In this document: in pieces, positions 19,929 through 29,853 of the stretch
How positions within the stretch are numbered: position 1 is the stretch's first letter
Layout: the number at the start of each line of letters is the position of its first letter
NCBI GenBank assembly: GCA_944393745.1
Contig: CALYBD010000008.1
Span: forward strand, 1-64,000
DNA length: 64,000 nt
Direction: 5' to 3'
From: an uncultured Alphaproteobacteria bacterium
Lineage (GTDB): Bacteria; Pseudomonadota; Alphaproteobacteria; CAAGCB01; CAG-977
Made by a program: the position numbers and the translations under genes
Notes under the pieces: model-generated
Database searches by the model: none
What the model was told of the DNA's origin: nothing
The model's input: only the letters and a program-made list of their open reading frames with translations

Positions 19929-21022
19929 TTAACCATTCAAATGATTTGTTGTCCCTCTTTTTTTGATGTTTTTGCCTGCCTCCAACCGGTCGGGCATCAC
20001 AGCATAAAGACTGTCCCCGCGCAAGCCCTGCTTGTACAAAGGAAGGTCTTTTGCCTTCAGCGTATTTTTCCGGCCATTGCGGCTTTAAGCGCCGGATTAA
20101 AACTGACGCGGGAAAAATCTTCCGGTTGATTTTCCGGACATTTTTTAGCCGCCGGCACACGGGACAACAGAGAACTGATCTGTTTTGCCAATATTTTATC
20201 AACGGCGGCATAATGGCCGCTTTCCAAAACTTTCGGAGATTCGGAAAAATAACAGCTGCCGTCATTGTTCAAACATATTTCTTTGACAATCTGCACAGCG
20301 GACTGAGAAACGGAATATGTGTCTTCTTTATGATCACCGCGTTTTTCACGACGCTGCATCATTTCGATCTGATAGGCTTCGTCATACGCTTTTTTAACCG
20401 GTTCGTTGTCATACCATGCCAGAAAAGCCGCCGTTCTGGCATGTCCGTTTTGCAAAGCGTTCTCTTCGTACAAAGCGTATTCAAACGCTTTTCCGATCGC
20501 GCGGTTGTCCGGCTGACGGCAAAAAGCAAACAAAGGTTCTTCGTTTCCTTTTTCCATCATCTCCCCCAGCGCCTGAGCAGCGGTTGCCTGCGCATCGGCC
20601 TCAACGGCACGGGTGCGCATGATGTTCGTTTTAAGGGTTTCCTTGCGGGGACGCTTATCATCACTGGCATCGTATTCCCCGCGTTCAAACTGACCGGCAT
20701 GACGGCATTCATGGATTAAAACACCGATTAAAACATCATCTTTGCTGACAGGGTTCAGAATAATATTTTTATTTTCTTTGTTGCACCCGCCGTTGCAGCC
20801 GAACGCAAATTCCATGCCCAACCTATAACCCGCTTTGCTGGCGATTTCCAACGTCTGCCGCCCGGTTTCGGATTCAACGATCTGATTAATCATGTCCGTA
20901 ATGCGTTCTTGAACGGATTTGTCGCCGACGATTTCAAACGGCGGCTGCAAATTTTGCCGCAAAGATCCTTCGTTTTCCTTTACGGAAACGGAAGGCGCAA
21001 AATCCTGTTGTAAAACGGACAT
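19929..21022 (-). CDS. Metallopeptidase-like protein, DUF6782-like, frameshifted near the C-terminus
   Basis: The uninterrupted frame (20057-21022) encodes 321 residues. It has an HExxH zinc-binding motif, LIHECRHAGQF at residues 102-112, and resembles putative metallopeptidases of the DUF6782 type; I have not confirmed this. No signal peptide is seen. The frame stops at 20057, but one extra A in the minus-strand A5 run (20065-20069) would join it to about 43 more protein-like residues ending at 19929 (for example SLYAVMPDRLEAGKNIKKRG). So the sequence has probably lost one base here, by mutation or assembly error. It is the last gene of the Mla-type operon, with its start touching the lipoprotein stop. 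Confidence 0.65.
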
Positions 21023-21621
21023 TATTTTTGCCCCCTTTTTAAATTTTTCGATGCGTAGTCGGCGATGGCGTACCCCAGATCCTTTAACAGTTGTTGTTCT
21101 GCCCGGACAACACCGGCGTACGTATCATCAACGGGCGCGACCAAAGTAGAACGCGTCCGGTAAAGTATATTGCCTGAATTTGACATAATTGTCCACCAGG
21201 CATCTAAGACGGCTTCTTTGTCGAAAGTCGCATCAAAACGCAGGAGTTCGACAAACAGGCGATAAGGGAACAAATCTCTGTTCAAATTGATTTGTTTTGC
21301 CGCCGGATATCCCATGCGTTCGGAAATGCCGGCTGCCAGTACACGAGGCAAAACATCGCTTAACGACTCTGCCCATCTGTTAAATTCAGAAGCCGTCAAC
21401 GTCACCGAATCGGGCTGACGGATAACGATCTGCGGTTTTTCCAGATAATTCGGAACAAAAACCGGTTCAATACCGATCAGGATACGATCCGCGTTTTTTA
21501 ACGTCACGCTTTGTTCCGGCAGGACACTGTTATCCAGCACATAAAACGTTGACGGACGGGAAAAACCGCAGGCGCCCGTTAAAACGGCAAGACAAAAGAT
21601 CAGGCAAAAACGTTTTTTCAT
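21022..21621 (-). CDS. ABC transport auxiliary lipoprotein, PqiC/DUF330-like
   Basis: A 199-residue lipoprotein: signal FCLIFCLAVLTGACGF with a lipobox LTGAC, then STFYVLDNSV, which is the typical opening of the PqiC/LptM-like ABC_trans_aux family. It continues with IGIEPVFVPNYLEKPQIVIRQ. Members partner MCE proteins, probably at the outer membrane. The start at 21621 (4-bp overlap with mlaD) is preferred over a 20-residue longer form, since the signal peptide begins there. It follows MlaD in the operon. Confidence 0.85.
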   Translation of the reverse strand: MKKRFCLIFCLAVLTGACGFSRPSTFYVLDNSVLPEQSVTLKNADRILIGIEPVFVPNYLEKPQIVIRQPDSVTLTASEFNRWAESLSDVLPRVLAAGISERMGYPAAKQINLNRDLFPYRLFVELLRFDATFDKEAVLDAWWTIMSNSGNILYRTRSTLVAPVDDTYAGVVRAEQQLLKDLGYAIADYASKNLKRGQK

Positions 21622-22445
21622 CGGGATCCTCCTTTTCCTCTCAGCAACGCCTCGGGGTGACGTTCCAAATAATCCGACCAATTGCGCAACGACTGCGCCG
21701 CAGCACTGAAATTGCGCAACATTTTATTTAAATCCAACATTGTTCTGGAATCTTCATCAAAAGAAGCCAGCGCATTTTCTGTTTTCTTGGCAACCTGAGA
21801 CAAAGAATGCGTCAATTCAGAAATATCTTTCATCACCGTCGGCGAATCACTGTTTACCAGACGAATCAGTTTATCGGCTTCGGTCAACAATGTATTCAAA
21901 TTTATCATTGTCTGACGCAGCGGCAGTTTCTGTAAAGTCTGTAACAATTCTTCACCCGTTGACGGCAATGTCGGAATTTCAATAATTTTCGGGTTATGCT
22001 TTTGCAAAACGACCGGCGTTCCGGGATAATAGCTCAGCCCGATCATCATCTGACCTGTCAGCAGACTTTGATTTTCCAGCTTTGCGCGCAGGCCTTTTTC
22101 AATCATTTTATCGGTAAATTTCTGAATATCCTCTTTTGAACGGCCGCCGGAATTTAAAACGACAAAACTGTTTTGATTTGTTTCAATGTAAACAGGAATT
22201 TGAATTTCCATTGTCTGAACGTCCGTGACCAAAGAAATACCGATCACCCGGCCGATCGGCACACCGTTAAAGACAACGGGTGATCCGACGTTCAGACCTT
22301 TGATTGATCCCTGAAAATACAAAACATACTTAATTGAGCGCGAAAAAAACCTGTCCTGATTAATTAACAGGAACGTCGCGATAAAGATAAAAAATGCGGC
22401 CAGAATAAAAATACCGATTAATTTGGGATTTGCTTTCTGAATCAT
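21618..22445 (-). CDS. mlaD: MlaD/MCE-domain protein
   Basis: A 275-residue MCE protein with an N-terminal membrane anchor (IGIFILAAFFIFIATFLLI) and the MCE domain (YFQGSIKGLNVGSPVVFNGVPIGRVIGI). It forms the periplasmic substrate-binding hexamer of an MCE lipid transporter. The C-terminal half is a helix with heptad-like Leu/Ile spacing. Together with the STAS-permease and ATPase it forms the MlaFED-type complex for retrograde phospholipid or sterol-like lipid transport. It starts 11 bp after mlaF. Confidence 0.9.
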   Translation of the reverse strand: MIQKANPKLIGIFILAAFFIFIATFLLINQDRFFSRSIKYVLYFQGSIKGLNVGSPVVFNGVPIGRVIGISLVTDVQTMEIQIPVYIETNQNSFVVLNSGGRSKEDIQKFTDKMIEKGLRAKLENQSLLTGQMMIGLSYYPGTPVVLQKHNPKIIEIPTLPSTGEELLQTLQKLPLRQTMINLNTLLTEADKLIRLVNSDSPTVMKDISELTHSLSQVAKKTENALASFDEDSRTMLDLNKMLRNFSAAAQSLRNWSDYLERHPEALLRGKGGSR

Positions 22446-22455
22446 TGTTTTTTCC

Positions 22456-23211
22456 TTATTTTTTTCCGCGTGTTAAAAAATGTTCTATTGTTTCGTTCGG
22501 CGGATTTTTCAACAATTCGTTCGGATTGCCGCCGGCAATGACCGTTTTTGTCTGCGCGTCCAGATAAATCGAATTTGTTCCGATGGCAAAAATGGACGGC
22601 AATTCATGTGTAACGATAACAATGGTCGTGTGCAGATTTTCTTTGATCTGCAAGATCAAATCGTCCAGATTTTTGGAACTGATCGGATCCAGCCCGGCAG
22701 AAGGTTCGTCAAAAAACACGATTTGCGGATCCAAAGCCAAAGCTCTGGCCAGTCCGGCGCGCTTTTTCATACCGCCGCTGATTTCCGCAGGGTAATAATC
22801 CTGAAAACCGCCCAGCCCGACCAAATCAAGCTTTAAGGCGACAATGTCCCGTATTTCCGCGGGCGTTAAATCCGTGTACTGTTCCAAAGGCAACGCAATA
22901 TTTTCCGCCAAAGTCATAGATGACCACAACGCGCCGCTTTGATACAAAATACCGGCTTTGCGCATGGACGCGTCACGATCTGCTTTTGTTGCGTTATTGC
23001 CCCAAAAGGGCTGCCCGTCAAAAAGCTCTGTTCCTTTCAGCGGCCGTTTTAATCCCGTCAGCACTGTCAGCAATGTACTTTTACCGCACCCGCTGGCCCC
23101 CATAATGACAAAAACGTCCTGTGCGTTGACCGTAAAATTAACGTCCCGCATAATCACGTTTTCGTCATAAGCGACCGTCAGATCTTTTATTTCCAGAAAC
23201 GGTTCTGCCAT
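22456..23211 (-). CDS. mlaF: MlaF-type ABC transporter ATP-binding protein
   Basis: A 251-residue ABC ATPase with Walker A GASGCGKST, signature ISGGMKKRAGLARAL (the MlaF form of LSGGQ), Walker B IVFFDEPSAGLDP and the H-loop VTHELPS. It powers the Mla-like lipid transporter. The C-terminal extension FAIGTNSIYL resembles MlaF. Located between mlaE and mlaD in the same operon, 4 bp after mlaE. Confidence 0.93.
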   Translation of the reverse strand: MAEPFLEIKDLTVAYDENVIMRDVNFTVNAQDVFVIMGASGCGKSTLLTVLTGLKRPLKGTELFDGQPFWGNNATKADRDASMRKAGILYQSGALWSSMTLAENIALPLEQYTDLTPAEIRDIVALKLDLVGLGGFQDYYPAEISGGMKKRAGLARALALDPQIVFFDEPSAGLDPISSKNLDDLILQIKENLHTTIVIVTHELPSIFAIGTNSIYLDAQTKTVIAGGNPNELLKNPPNETIEHFLTRGKK

Positions 23212-23214
23212 ATT

Positions 23215-24342
23215 TTATACCCCGAACACGCTGAACATAAAAGTCAGGATCGCCGTTGCGACGGTCATCCAAACGATCGAATGCACCACGGCGGCGGTTG
23301 TCGCATATCCGACGGCCGAAGCATTCCGCCCGCAATTAATTCCCTGATAGCATCCGCATAAAGCAATGATCACGCCGTAAACGGAACCGTGTACGATTCC
23401 GATAATAATGTTTTTCATAGATAACGCTTTCAGCGTCATGCGGAAATAATCTTCCGGCGATAATCCCAGCATAAAGATACCGACAAAAGCGCCGCCCATA
23501 ATTCCCATCAAATCGGCATAGATTGTTAAAAGCGGCATCATCAAAGACAAAGCCAGAACACGCGGCAAAACCAGAAAATCAAACGGAGAAATGCCCATGG
23601 TTTTTAACGCGTCGACTTCTTCGTTGACCTGCATGGATCCCAAAGTTGCCGCATACGATGCTCCTGTTCGGCCGGCCATGATCACGCCGCCCATAATGGC
23701 GCCCATCACGCGTGTAACGGCGATGGCGACCAGACTGGACACATAGATCTGCGCGCCGAACATTTTTAGCTGAATTGACCCGACAAAAGCCAAAATCAGA
23801 CCGACCAAAAAACAGATCAGAGAAACAATCGGAAAAGCCTTGACGCCGGCGTCCTGAATTTCGGACAGAATATCTCCTTTGCGCACAACGGCCCGTTTAA
23901 GCAAAAAACGGACAAAAGAAGCATATGTCCGGCGCGCAAAGAAATATGCTGCGCGCGTTGCCGCCCAGGAATGCAAAGCAATATTTCCCAAAAAAACCAG
24001 ACAAGACTCTTTTTGAACCGATCGGTCTTCTTGTTTTCGTTCGGGCACGGCAAAAGCCAAATCCAGCAAAGATTCAATGCCATGAGGAAAATCGACCAGC
24101 GAATAATCCACCTTGTTTTTCCGACACAAAGATAAAAGACGCACCAGAAAAGCAATCAGCTGGCTGTCCCAGCAGGTGATTCCTTTGCCGTTTAAAACCA
24201 CGCGGGAAAACCCGGGGGCGGCAAATTCGTCAATAATGCCGTCTCGGTTATCCGGATGTTCTTTGATCAGCCATTCTCCGGACAATGTCAGTTCGGCACT
24301 ACGATTCTTTTCGTCTTTTTGCAATACGGCGAAAGCAGACAT
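23215..24342 (-). CDS. mlaE: MlaE-type permease with N-terminal STAS domain
   Basis: A 375-residue membrane protein. Residues 1-100 look like a STAS domain (GEWLIKEHPD..VVLNGKGITCWDS), followed by a MlaE permease with about five membrane segments and the MlaE signature GAIMGGVIMAGRTGASYAATLGSM..NEEVDALKTMG. The fused STAS is a known arrangement in alphaproteobacteria, where a separate MlaB is absent. The start at 24342 is chosen over TTG at 24351. It is part of the operon with mlaF and mlaD. Confidence 0.9.
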   Translation of the reverse strand: MSAFAVLQKDEKNRSAELTLSGEWLIKEHPDNRDGIIDEFAAPGFSRVVLNGKGITCWDSQLIAFLVRLLSLCRKNKVDYSLVDFPHGIESLLDLAFAVPERKQEDRSVQKESCLVFLGNIALHSWAATRAAYFFARRTYASFVRFLLKRAVVRKGDILSEIQDAGVKAFPIVSLICFLVGLILAFVGSIQLKMFGAQIYVSSLVAIAVTRVMGAIMGGVIMAGRTGASYAATLGSMQVNEEVDALKTMGISPFDFLVLPRVLALSLMMPLLTIYADLMGIMGGAFVGIFMLGLSPEDYFRMTLKALSMKNIIIGIVHGSVYGVIIALCGCYQGINCGRNASAVGYATTAAVVHSIVWMTVATAILTFMFSVFGV

Positions 24343-24357
24343 AAATCCCAAAAATCC

Positions 24358-25290
24358 TTATTTTTCCTTTACTTCCCTTTCCTGATCCGTCAGTACCCGG
24401 GAATCCAGCGGCGTTAATTCATACTGCAGAATCAGATGTTTGATGATATCAGGATATTTAAACGGCTTGTAGGGAAAATTTATCAATAAATGGGCTATGG
24501 AATACCCCCTCATCGGGTTATTCGAACGGCGATATTTCGCCCGGGCAATTCTGTAATTTTCAAAATACCCGTTTGTATTTAAGTAGTGAATTTGGCTGAT
24601 CACCGCATCGTATAAAGAATCGAAAATCTTAATTCTGTACTGCGGTCCTTCTTTTTGCGCTTCATCGGGAACGGCTCCTTTGCCGTTCCAGTCGCGTTGA
24701 TTAAAAACGGCATTGTATTCCCGGGCATACCGACTGGTGCCAAAACCGGAATCCTGCGCCGCCATTGTCAAAAGCAGTGTCGGCGTAACCCCGTCAACAC
24801 GGGGAATCAAAGCATTAAACAACGTATCCAAATCATCGGAAGGTTTGACGTCATAGCGCTTAATCCATTCCCGTAATTCGTCCATAGACTGTTTTGTTAA
24901 ATCGCCGGTTTCATCAAATTCCCGTTTTAACTTCATGACCTGATCGCGTTCAACGGCCAATGTTTCATTTGCTTTTAAAATAACGGGCAACATCATTTCG
25001 TAAAACAAGGCCGGCCGAACTTCATCATATTTTTCTCGGTTAAAGTCTTTGGGAACGGACTGAACGAACAGCCGCGGCACGGGTTTGTCTTCCTTTAGAT
25101 GATGAATCATATCATAATCGTATTCTTTAAAAACCCGTTGCAGCTGTGCCGTTTTAACCGGCGGGACAAAAATCCCTTCTTTTGTGATTTTCAAAGCCGG
25201 CAATTCATTGCCGAAAAAACGAAAAGCAATCGTTGTAACAACACCGATAACAAAAACCGTACAAACAAAATAAAGACTTTTTTTATTCAT
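24358..25290 (-). CDS. Bax-like glucosaminidase-domain protein
   Basis: A 310-residue protein with an N-terminal membrane segment (LYFVCTVFVIGVVTTIAF), then a domain like E. coli Bax, a FlgJ-type endo-beta-N-acetylglucosaminidase: LLLTMAAQDSGFGTSRYAREYNAVF. In the family the acidic residue before SG-x-G is normally Glu and acts as the catalytic acid; here it is Asp180 (QDSG). It may have altered activity or none. It overlaps the end of the DUF2333-like gene by 8 bp and precedes mlaE by 15 bp. Probably periplasmic, anchored in the inner membrane. Confidence 0.75.
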   Translation of the reverse strand: MNKKSLYFVCTVFVIGVVTTIAFRFFGNELPALKITKEGIFVPPVKTAQLQRVFKEYDYDMIHHLKEDKPVPRLFVQSVPKDFNREKYDEVRPALFYEMMLPVILKANETLAVERDQVMKLKREFDETGDLTKQSMDELREWIKRYDVKPSDDLDTLFNALIPRVDGVTPTLLLTMAAQDSGFGTSRYAREYNAVFNQRDWNGKGAVPDEAQKEGPQYRIKIFDSLYDAVISQIHYLNTNGYFENYRIARAKYRRSNNPMRGYSIAHLLINFPYKPFKYPDIIKHLILQYELTPLDSRVLTDQEREVKEK

Positions 25291-26323
25291 TTTCGACCTG
25301 CCGGACCATTTGTGCCATATCCGTTAAATCCAACGCCGCCCGGGCCAGATAAAATCCCGCACCCGACAGATGGTTGGGCAGAAACTGCGTTTCGGCCGCA
25401 CCGTTGACAACGATCATCGGTTGAATTCGCACGGCCGTTTCCAGTGCCGACAATGCTTTTTTCGCCTTATTTTTCAAAGCTTCGTTTAAAAACAGATTTT
25501 TAAAATCCGTTTCCATATCCCGCAGCATTAAAAAATAAACATAAGCCTGTCCTTTAACCTCATAGAAGACATTATCCGCCTGCGTATCCCAGATTTTATC
25601 TTCGCCGGCCGAAATTTGGGTATTAAGGGCGGCAATGCATTCTTTCAGATCCGCGACCAGATGATTTATTATTATTTCCGCGGCCCGTGCCGAAGGATCA
25701 AAAGCCGACCGGTCGGCTTGTTCCTGCGCCGCATATTCTGAAATCAAATGTCCCGCCGTTCTGTATTTTTTTACCGAAGACACTGCCGGTTTCCATTGAT
25801 CCACATGCCATACGTTTACCGGATACGCCAACAGATCCGCTGCTTTTTTCAAGGGTTCCGATTGCGGATCGGCAACAGCGAATGCCTGTGTTATTTTTTG
25901 AATCGCCGTTATTATTCCCGTTTGAAAAGCCGGCATATTATCCAGCACGGCGGCCGGGAAAAAGAACGGCAGATTCGGCGTAAAAGCGTATTGATCGGTT
26001 TCTCTGCCGATTAATTCGGCCAGTGTATTTAACGTTTGAACAGAGGCTTCTTGTGTTTTGGCGCCAAAGGGCGGATTTATGTCGATACGGTGATACAAAA
26101 GGGCACCGGCCGGATAATATAAAACCATCAGGGCAAAAACGGCGCCCAACATCCAGTGCCACCATTTTAATACAAAGGGGATTATTTTTTCTTTTGCCGA
26201 CAACACCGTTTTCACGGATATGTTTTTAAAAAAAGCCGCTGTTTTTTTCAAAGGAGCTTCTTTTACTGTTTTTTTAAAAAAAGTTTTTACGGAATCTATG
26301 ATTTTTTCCGGCGTTTCTTTCAT
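25283..26323 (-). CDS. DUF2333-like inner-membrane protein
   Basis: A 346-residue protein that matches the DUF2333 pattern as I recall it. A Lys-rich N-terminal cytoplasmic stretch is followed by one membrane segment (WWHWMLGAVFALMVLYYPAGALLYH) and the family phrase YHRIDINPPF. A large periplasmic part includes LDNMPAFQTGI and NVWHVDQWKP. Function unknown. The start at 26323 has GAGG 7 bp before; a TTG start at 26380 would add 19 residues. As the first gene of the seven-gene Mla-type operon, it may help envelope lipid balance. Confidence 0.75.
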   Translation of the reverse strand: MKETPEKIIDSVKTFFKKTVKEAPLKKTAAFFKNISVKTVLSAKEKIIPFVLKWWHWMLGAVFALMVLYYPAGALLYHRIDINPPFGAKTQEASVQTLNTLAELIGRETDQYAFTPNLPFFFPAAVLDNMPAFQTGIITAIQKITQAFAVADPQSEPLKKAADLLAYPVNVWHVDQWKPAVSSVKKYRTAGHLISEYAAQEQADRSAFDPSARAAEIIINHLVADLKECIAALNTQISAGEDKIWDTQADNVFYEVKGQAYVYFLMLRDMETDFKNLFLNEALKNKAKKALSALETAVRIQPMIVVNGAAETQFLPNHLSGAGFYLARAALDLTDMAQMVRQVENE

Positions 26324-26435
26324 TTTTTCTGCCTCTTTAAGCAACGGGATTTCCTTATTATCATACGCATTGACCGTCAAAAAGCCACCTAATTTATAGG
26401 CATAAAAAAAATTTTTATAAAAAAGCGGCGGAACG

Positions 26436-26464
26436 CTTGCAAAAAGCGGACAGGGTCCTTATAT
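26436..26464 (+). promoter_or_regulatory. Heat-shock sigma-32 promoter of dnaK
   Basis: CTTG at 26436-26439, a 17-bp spacer, then CCTTATAT at 26457-26464 match the alphaproteobacterial RpoH consensus (CTTG-N17-18-CYTATNT). It lies about 55 bp before the dnaK ATG, a suitable leader length. This is a sequence-match inference; the first four bases of each box agree well. Confidence 0.65.
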
Positions 26465-26520
26465 AAAGCTGCGATAGTTGCCGAACTCGGTAAAATTTAC
26501 AAGGAAAAGAGGTTTTTTTT

Positions 26521-28437
26521 ATGGGAAAAGTAATCGGTATTGACTTAGGAACAACGAATTCCTGTTTTGCTATTATGGACGGCAAAGACGCCCGTGTTAT
26601 TGAAAATGCGGAAGGCGCGCGCACGACACCGTCAATGGTTGCCTTTACACAAAGCGGGGAACGACTGGTCGGACAGGCGGCAAAACGTCAGGCCGTCACC
26701 AATCCGGAAGGCACTTTCTTTGCCATCAAACGTTTAATCGGCCGCCGCTTTACGGACAAGCAGGTTGAAAAAGCCAAAACGCTGGTGCCGTATCATATCA
26801 TTGCCGGCGAAAACGGCGATGCCTGGGTCGAAGCGCACGACAAAAAATACGCTCCCAGCCAGGTATCCGCTTTTATTTTGCAGAAATTAAAAGAAGACGC
26901 CGAAGCTTATCTGGGCGAACCGGTAACGCAGGCCGTCATTACGGTTCCCGCTTACTTTGACGACTCTCAGCGTCAAGCGACAAAGGACGCCGGTAAAATC
27001 GCCGGATTGGAAGTCCTGCGCATCATCAACGAACCGACGGCAGCAGCTTTGGCTTACGGTCTGGATAAAAAAGCCAGCGGCACGATCGTTGTTTACGACT
27101 TGGGCGGCGGGACGTTCGATGTTTCCATTTTGGAAATCGGCGACGGCGTTTTTGAAGTCAAAGCGACAAACGGTGATACGTTCCTGGGCGGCGAAGACTT
27201 TGATGCCCGCATCATCAATTATCTGGCGGACGAATTCCAAAAAGAACAAGGCATTGATTTGCGTCAAGACAAACTGGCTTTGCAGCGTTTAAAAGAAGGC
27301 GCCGAAAAAGCCAAAATCGAATTGTCTTCGGCTCAACAGACGGAAATCAATCTGCCGTTTATCACGGCGGACGCGTCCGGCCCGAAGCATCTGAACATCA
27401 AACTGACGCGCGCCAAAATGGAATCTTTGGTTGAAGACCTGCTGGAACGCACGAAACTGCCGTGTGAAAAGGCTTTGAAAGACGCGGGGTTGAAGGCTTC
27501 CGACATTAACGAAGTCATCTTGGTCGGCGGTATGACCCGTATGCCCAAAGTACAGGAAATCGTCAAAGACTTTTTCGGCCGCGAACCGCACAAAGGCGTG
27601 AACCCGGACGAAGTCGTCGCTTTGGGCGCGGCGATTCAGGGCGGCGTGTTAAAAGGCGACGTCAAAGACGTTCTTTTGTTAGACGTTACGCCGCTGTCTT
27701 TGGGAATTGAAACGCTGGGCGGCGTGTTCACCCGTCTGATTGACCGCAACACGACAATCCCGACGCGCAAATCGCAGGTATTCTCGACGGCGGAAGACGG
27801 ACAGACGGCCGTGACGATCCGCGTGTTCCAGGGCGAACGCGAAATGACGGCGGACAACAAACTGTTGGCGCAGTTTGACCTGGTCGGCATTCCCGCTGCG
27901 CCGCGCGGCATGCCGCAGATCGAAGTCACGTTTGACATTGACGCCAACGGTATTGTCAACGTATCCGCAAAAGACAAGGCGACCGGCAAAGAACAGACCG
28001 TCCGCGTTCAGTCTTCCGGCGGATTAAGCGACGCCGACATTGACAAAATGGTCAAAGACGCCGAAGCACACGCTTCCGAAGACAAAAAGAAAAAAGAAGC
28101 CGTCGAAGCCAGAAACAAAGCCGAAAGCCTGATCCATGCAACGGAAAAGAACTTAAAGGATCTGGGCGACAAAGTTTCCGCGGCCGACAAAGAAAAAGTC
28201 GAAGCAGATATCAAGGCGTTGCAGGACGTTTTGGAATCCGGCGATGTCGCGACGATCAACGCGAAATCCGAAGCTTTGATGCAGTCTTCGATGAAGATCG
28301 GCGAAGCTTTGTACAAAGCGCAGCAGGAAACGGCAACCGCAGGCGCTCAGCCCGGCGCGGACGCTTCCGCTTCCGCGGAATCCAAACCTGACGAAGGCGT
28401 TGTTGATGCTGATTTTGAAGAAGTCAAAAAAGACTAA
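26521..28437 (+). CDS. dnaK: Molecular chaperone DnaK (Hsp70)
   Basis: A 638-residue Hsp70: ATPase domain with [28 protein letters not shown] and [12 protein letters not shown], substrate-binding domain, and a C-terminal lid with the ending [13 protein letters not shown]. It binds and releases unfolded proteins with DnaJ and GrpE. An AAGGAAAAGAGG stretch precedes the start by about 9 bp. A sigma-32-like promoter lies upstream and an intrinsic terminator lies between it and dnaJ. Confidence 0.98.
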   Translation: MGKVIGIDLGTTNSCFAIMDGKDARVIENAEGARTTPSMVAFTQSGERLVGQAAKRQAVTNPEGTFFAIKRLIGRRFTDKQVEKAKTLVPYHIIAGENGDAWVEAHDKKYAPSQVSAFILQKLKEDAEAYLGEPVTQAVITVPAYFDDSQRQATKDAGKIAGLEVLRIINEPTAAALAYGLDKKASGTIVVYDLGGGTFDVSILEIGDGVFEVKATNGDTFLGGEDFDARIINYLADEFQKEQGIDLRQDKLALQRLKEGAEKAKIELSSAQQTEINLPFITADASGPKHLNIKLTRAKMESLVEDLLERTKLPCEKALKDAGLKASDINEVILVGGMTRMPKVQEIVKDFFGREPHKGVNPDEVVALGAAIQGGVLKGDVKDVLLLDVTPLSLGIETLGGVFTRLIDRNTTIPTRKSQVFSTAEDGQTAVTIRVFQGEREMTADNKLLAQFDLVGIPAAPRGMPQIEVTFDIDANGIVNVSAKDKATGKEQTVRVQSSGGLSDADIDKMVKDAEAHASEDKKKKEAVEARNKAESLIHATEKNLKDLGDKVSAADKEKVEADIKALQDVLESGDVATINAKSEALMQSSMKIGEALYKAQQETATAGAQPGADASASAESKPDEGVVDADFEEVKKD

Positions 28438-28454
28438 AGCTTGCTAATTAATAG

Positions 28455-28491
28455 CCGTTCGGAGTACAAATAAGTCCTCCGAACGGTTTTT
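28455..28491 (+). terminator. Intrinsic terminator between dnaK and dnaJ
   Basis: A 10-bp perfect stem, CCGTTCGGAG at 28455-28464 with CTCCGAACGG at 28477-28486, a 12-nt loop, then five Ts. It sits 17 bp after the dnaK stop and 29 bp before dnaJ. It probably reduces dnaJ transcript relative to dnaK. Confidence 0.85.
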
Positions 28492-28519
28492 CCATACCTG
28501 ACATAAGGCTGATAACGAT

Positions 28520-29662
28520 ATGGCTAAACAAGATTACTATGAACTTTTGGGTGTCGGTAAAGAGGCTTCCGATGTGGAAATCAAAAAAGCTTACCGCTCT
28601 TTGGCTATGAAATACCACCCGGACCGCAACCCCGGCGATAAAGAAGCGGAACTGAAATTTAAAGAAGTCACGGAAGCTTACGAAATCCTCAAAGACGGCC
28701 AGAAACGTGCAGCCTACGACCGTTACGGCCATGCGGCTTTTGCGCAGGGGGCAGGCGCCGGATTCAACGGCGGTTTCGGCGGATTTAACTTTGATTTCGG
28801 CGGCGGTTTCGGCAGCATTTTCGAAGACATCTTCAGCGAATTCATGGGCGGTGCTGCCGGCCGTGCACGCGCGTCACAATCGGCTGCACGACGCGGTGCC
28901 GATATTCGTTATGATCTGGAAATTTCATTGGAAGAAGCCTATCGCGGCTTAAAAAAAGAAATCGAAATTCAAACTGCCGTGCGCTGTGACGAATGCGACG
29001 GTTCCGGCGCGGCCGCAGGATCAAAAGCGGAAACCTGCGATACCTGTCACGGTACCGGCCGTGTACGCCGACAGTCCGGATTTTTTATCGAAGAAAGAAT
29101 GTGCCCCGCCTGTCAGGGAACGGGTCAGGTGATTAAGAATCCCTGTAAAAAATGCAAAGGTACGGGAAAAGTTTCTCAAAAGAAAGTGCTGGAAGTCAAT
29201 GTGCCGGCCGGGATCGACTCCGAAAACAGAATGCGTTTGTCCGGACAGGGTGAAGCCGGTTTAAACGGCGGACCGAACGGTGATTTATATATTTTCGTCC
29301 ATGTTAAACCGCACCCGATTTTTAAACGTGACGGGGCAAATTTGCATTGTGAAGTTCCGTTGTCCATGACAACGGCGGCTTTGGGGGGAAATATTGAAAT
29401 TCCCTGCATCGACGGATCAAAGGAAAAAGTCACGATCAGCCCGGGAACGCAAACCGGCGAAGAAGTTCGGTTGCGCAAAAAGGGTATGTCGATGCTGCAA
29501 AATAAAAATGTCGGCGACCTGTTTGTCCGTTTTAAAGTGGAAACGCCGACAAAACTGACCGCAAAACAAAAAGAACTGCTGAAACAGTTTGCAGAAGAAG
29601 GCAAGGAAAACAGCCCCGAAGCAACAGGCTTTTTTGAAAAACTCAAAGACCTGTTAAAATAA
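28520..29662 (+). CDS. dnaJ: Co-chaperone DnaJ (Hsp40)
   Basis: A 380-residue type I Hsp40: J domain with [10 protein letters not shown] (HPD at about residues 33-35), a Gly/Phe-rich linker ([17 protein letters not shown]), four zinc CxxCxGxG repeats ([32 protein letters not shown]), then the peptide-binding C-terminal barrel. It stimulates DnaK ATPase. Located just after dnaK behind a terminator; an independent promoter is not obvious. Confidence 0.98.
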   Translation: MAKQDYYELLGVGKEASDVEIKKAYRSLAMKYHPDRNPGDKEAELKFKEVTEAYEILKDGQKRAAYDRYGHAAFAQGAGAGFNGGFGGFNFDFGGGFGSIFEDIFSEFMGGAAGRARASQSAARRGADIRYDLEISLEEAYRGLKKEIEIQTAVRCDECDGSGAAAGSKAETCDTCHGTGRVRRQSGFFIEERMCPACQGTGQVIKNPCKKCKGTGKVSQKKVLEVNVPAGIDSENRMRLSGQGEAGLNGGPNGDLYIFVHVKPHPIFKRDGANLHCEVPLSMTTAALGGNIEIPCIDGSKEKVTISPGTQTGEEVRLRKKGMSMLQNKNVGDLFVRFKVETPTKLTAKQKELLKQFAEEGKENSPEATGFFEKLKDLLK

Positions 29663-29853
29663 GCCGGATAAAATTGCCCCGCCCCCTCTTTTAAGAAAAA
29701 CAAAACCCTTTTTTGCCGGCAGAAAAGGCGGCCGTCGTCATTGGCTTTTCTGGCCGGAAAACCGTTAAATGCCGTTTCGTTTTTTTATCGGTTGGAATAT
29801 GATTTTTTTTATTTTAGAATAGATAAGTGTTTCAAACTGTTAAGGATATTTCC

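Noticed and set aside
19822-20265. Minus-strand open frame of 147 codons after the metallopeptidase-like gene
   Set aside because: It overlaps the supported frame in a different phase. The frame that continues the gene sensibly is the third one, restored by adding one A.
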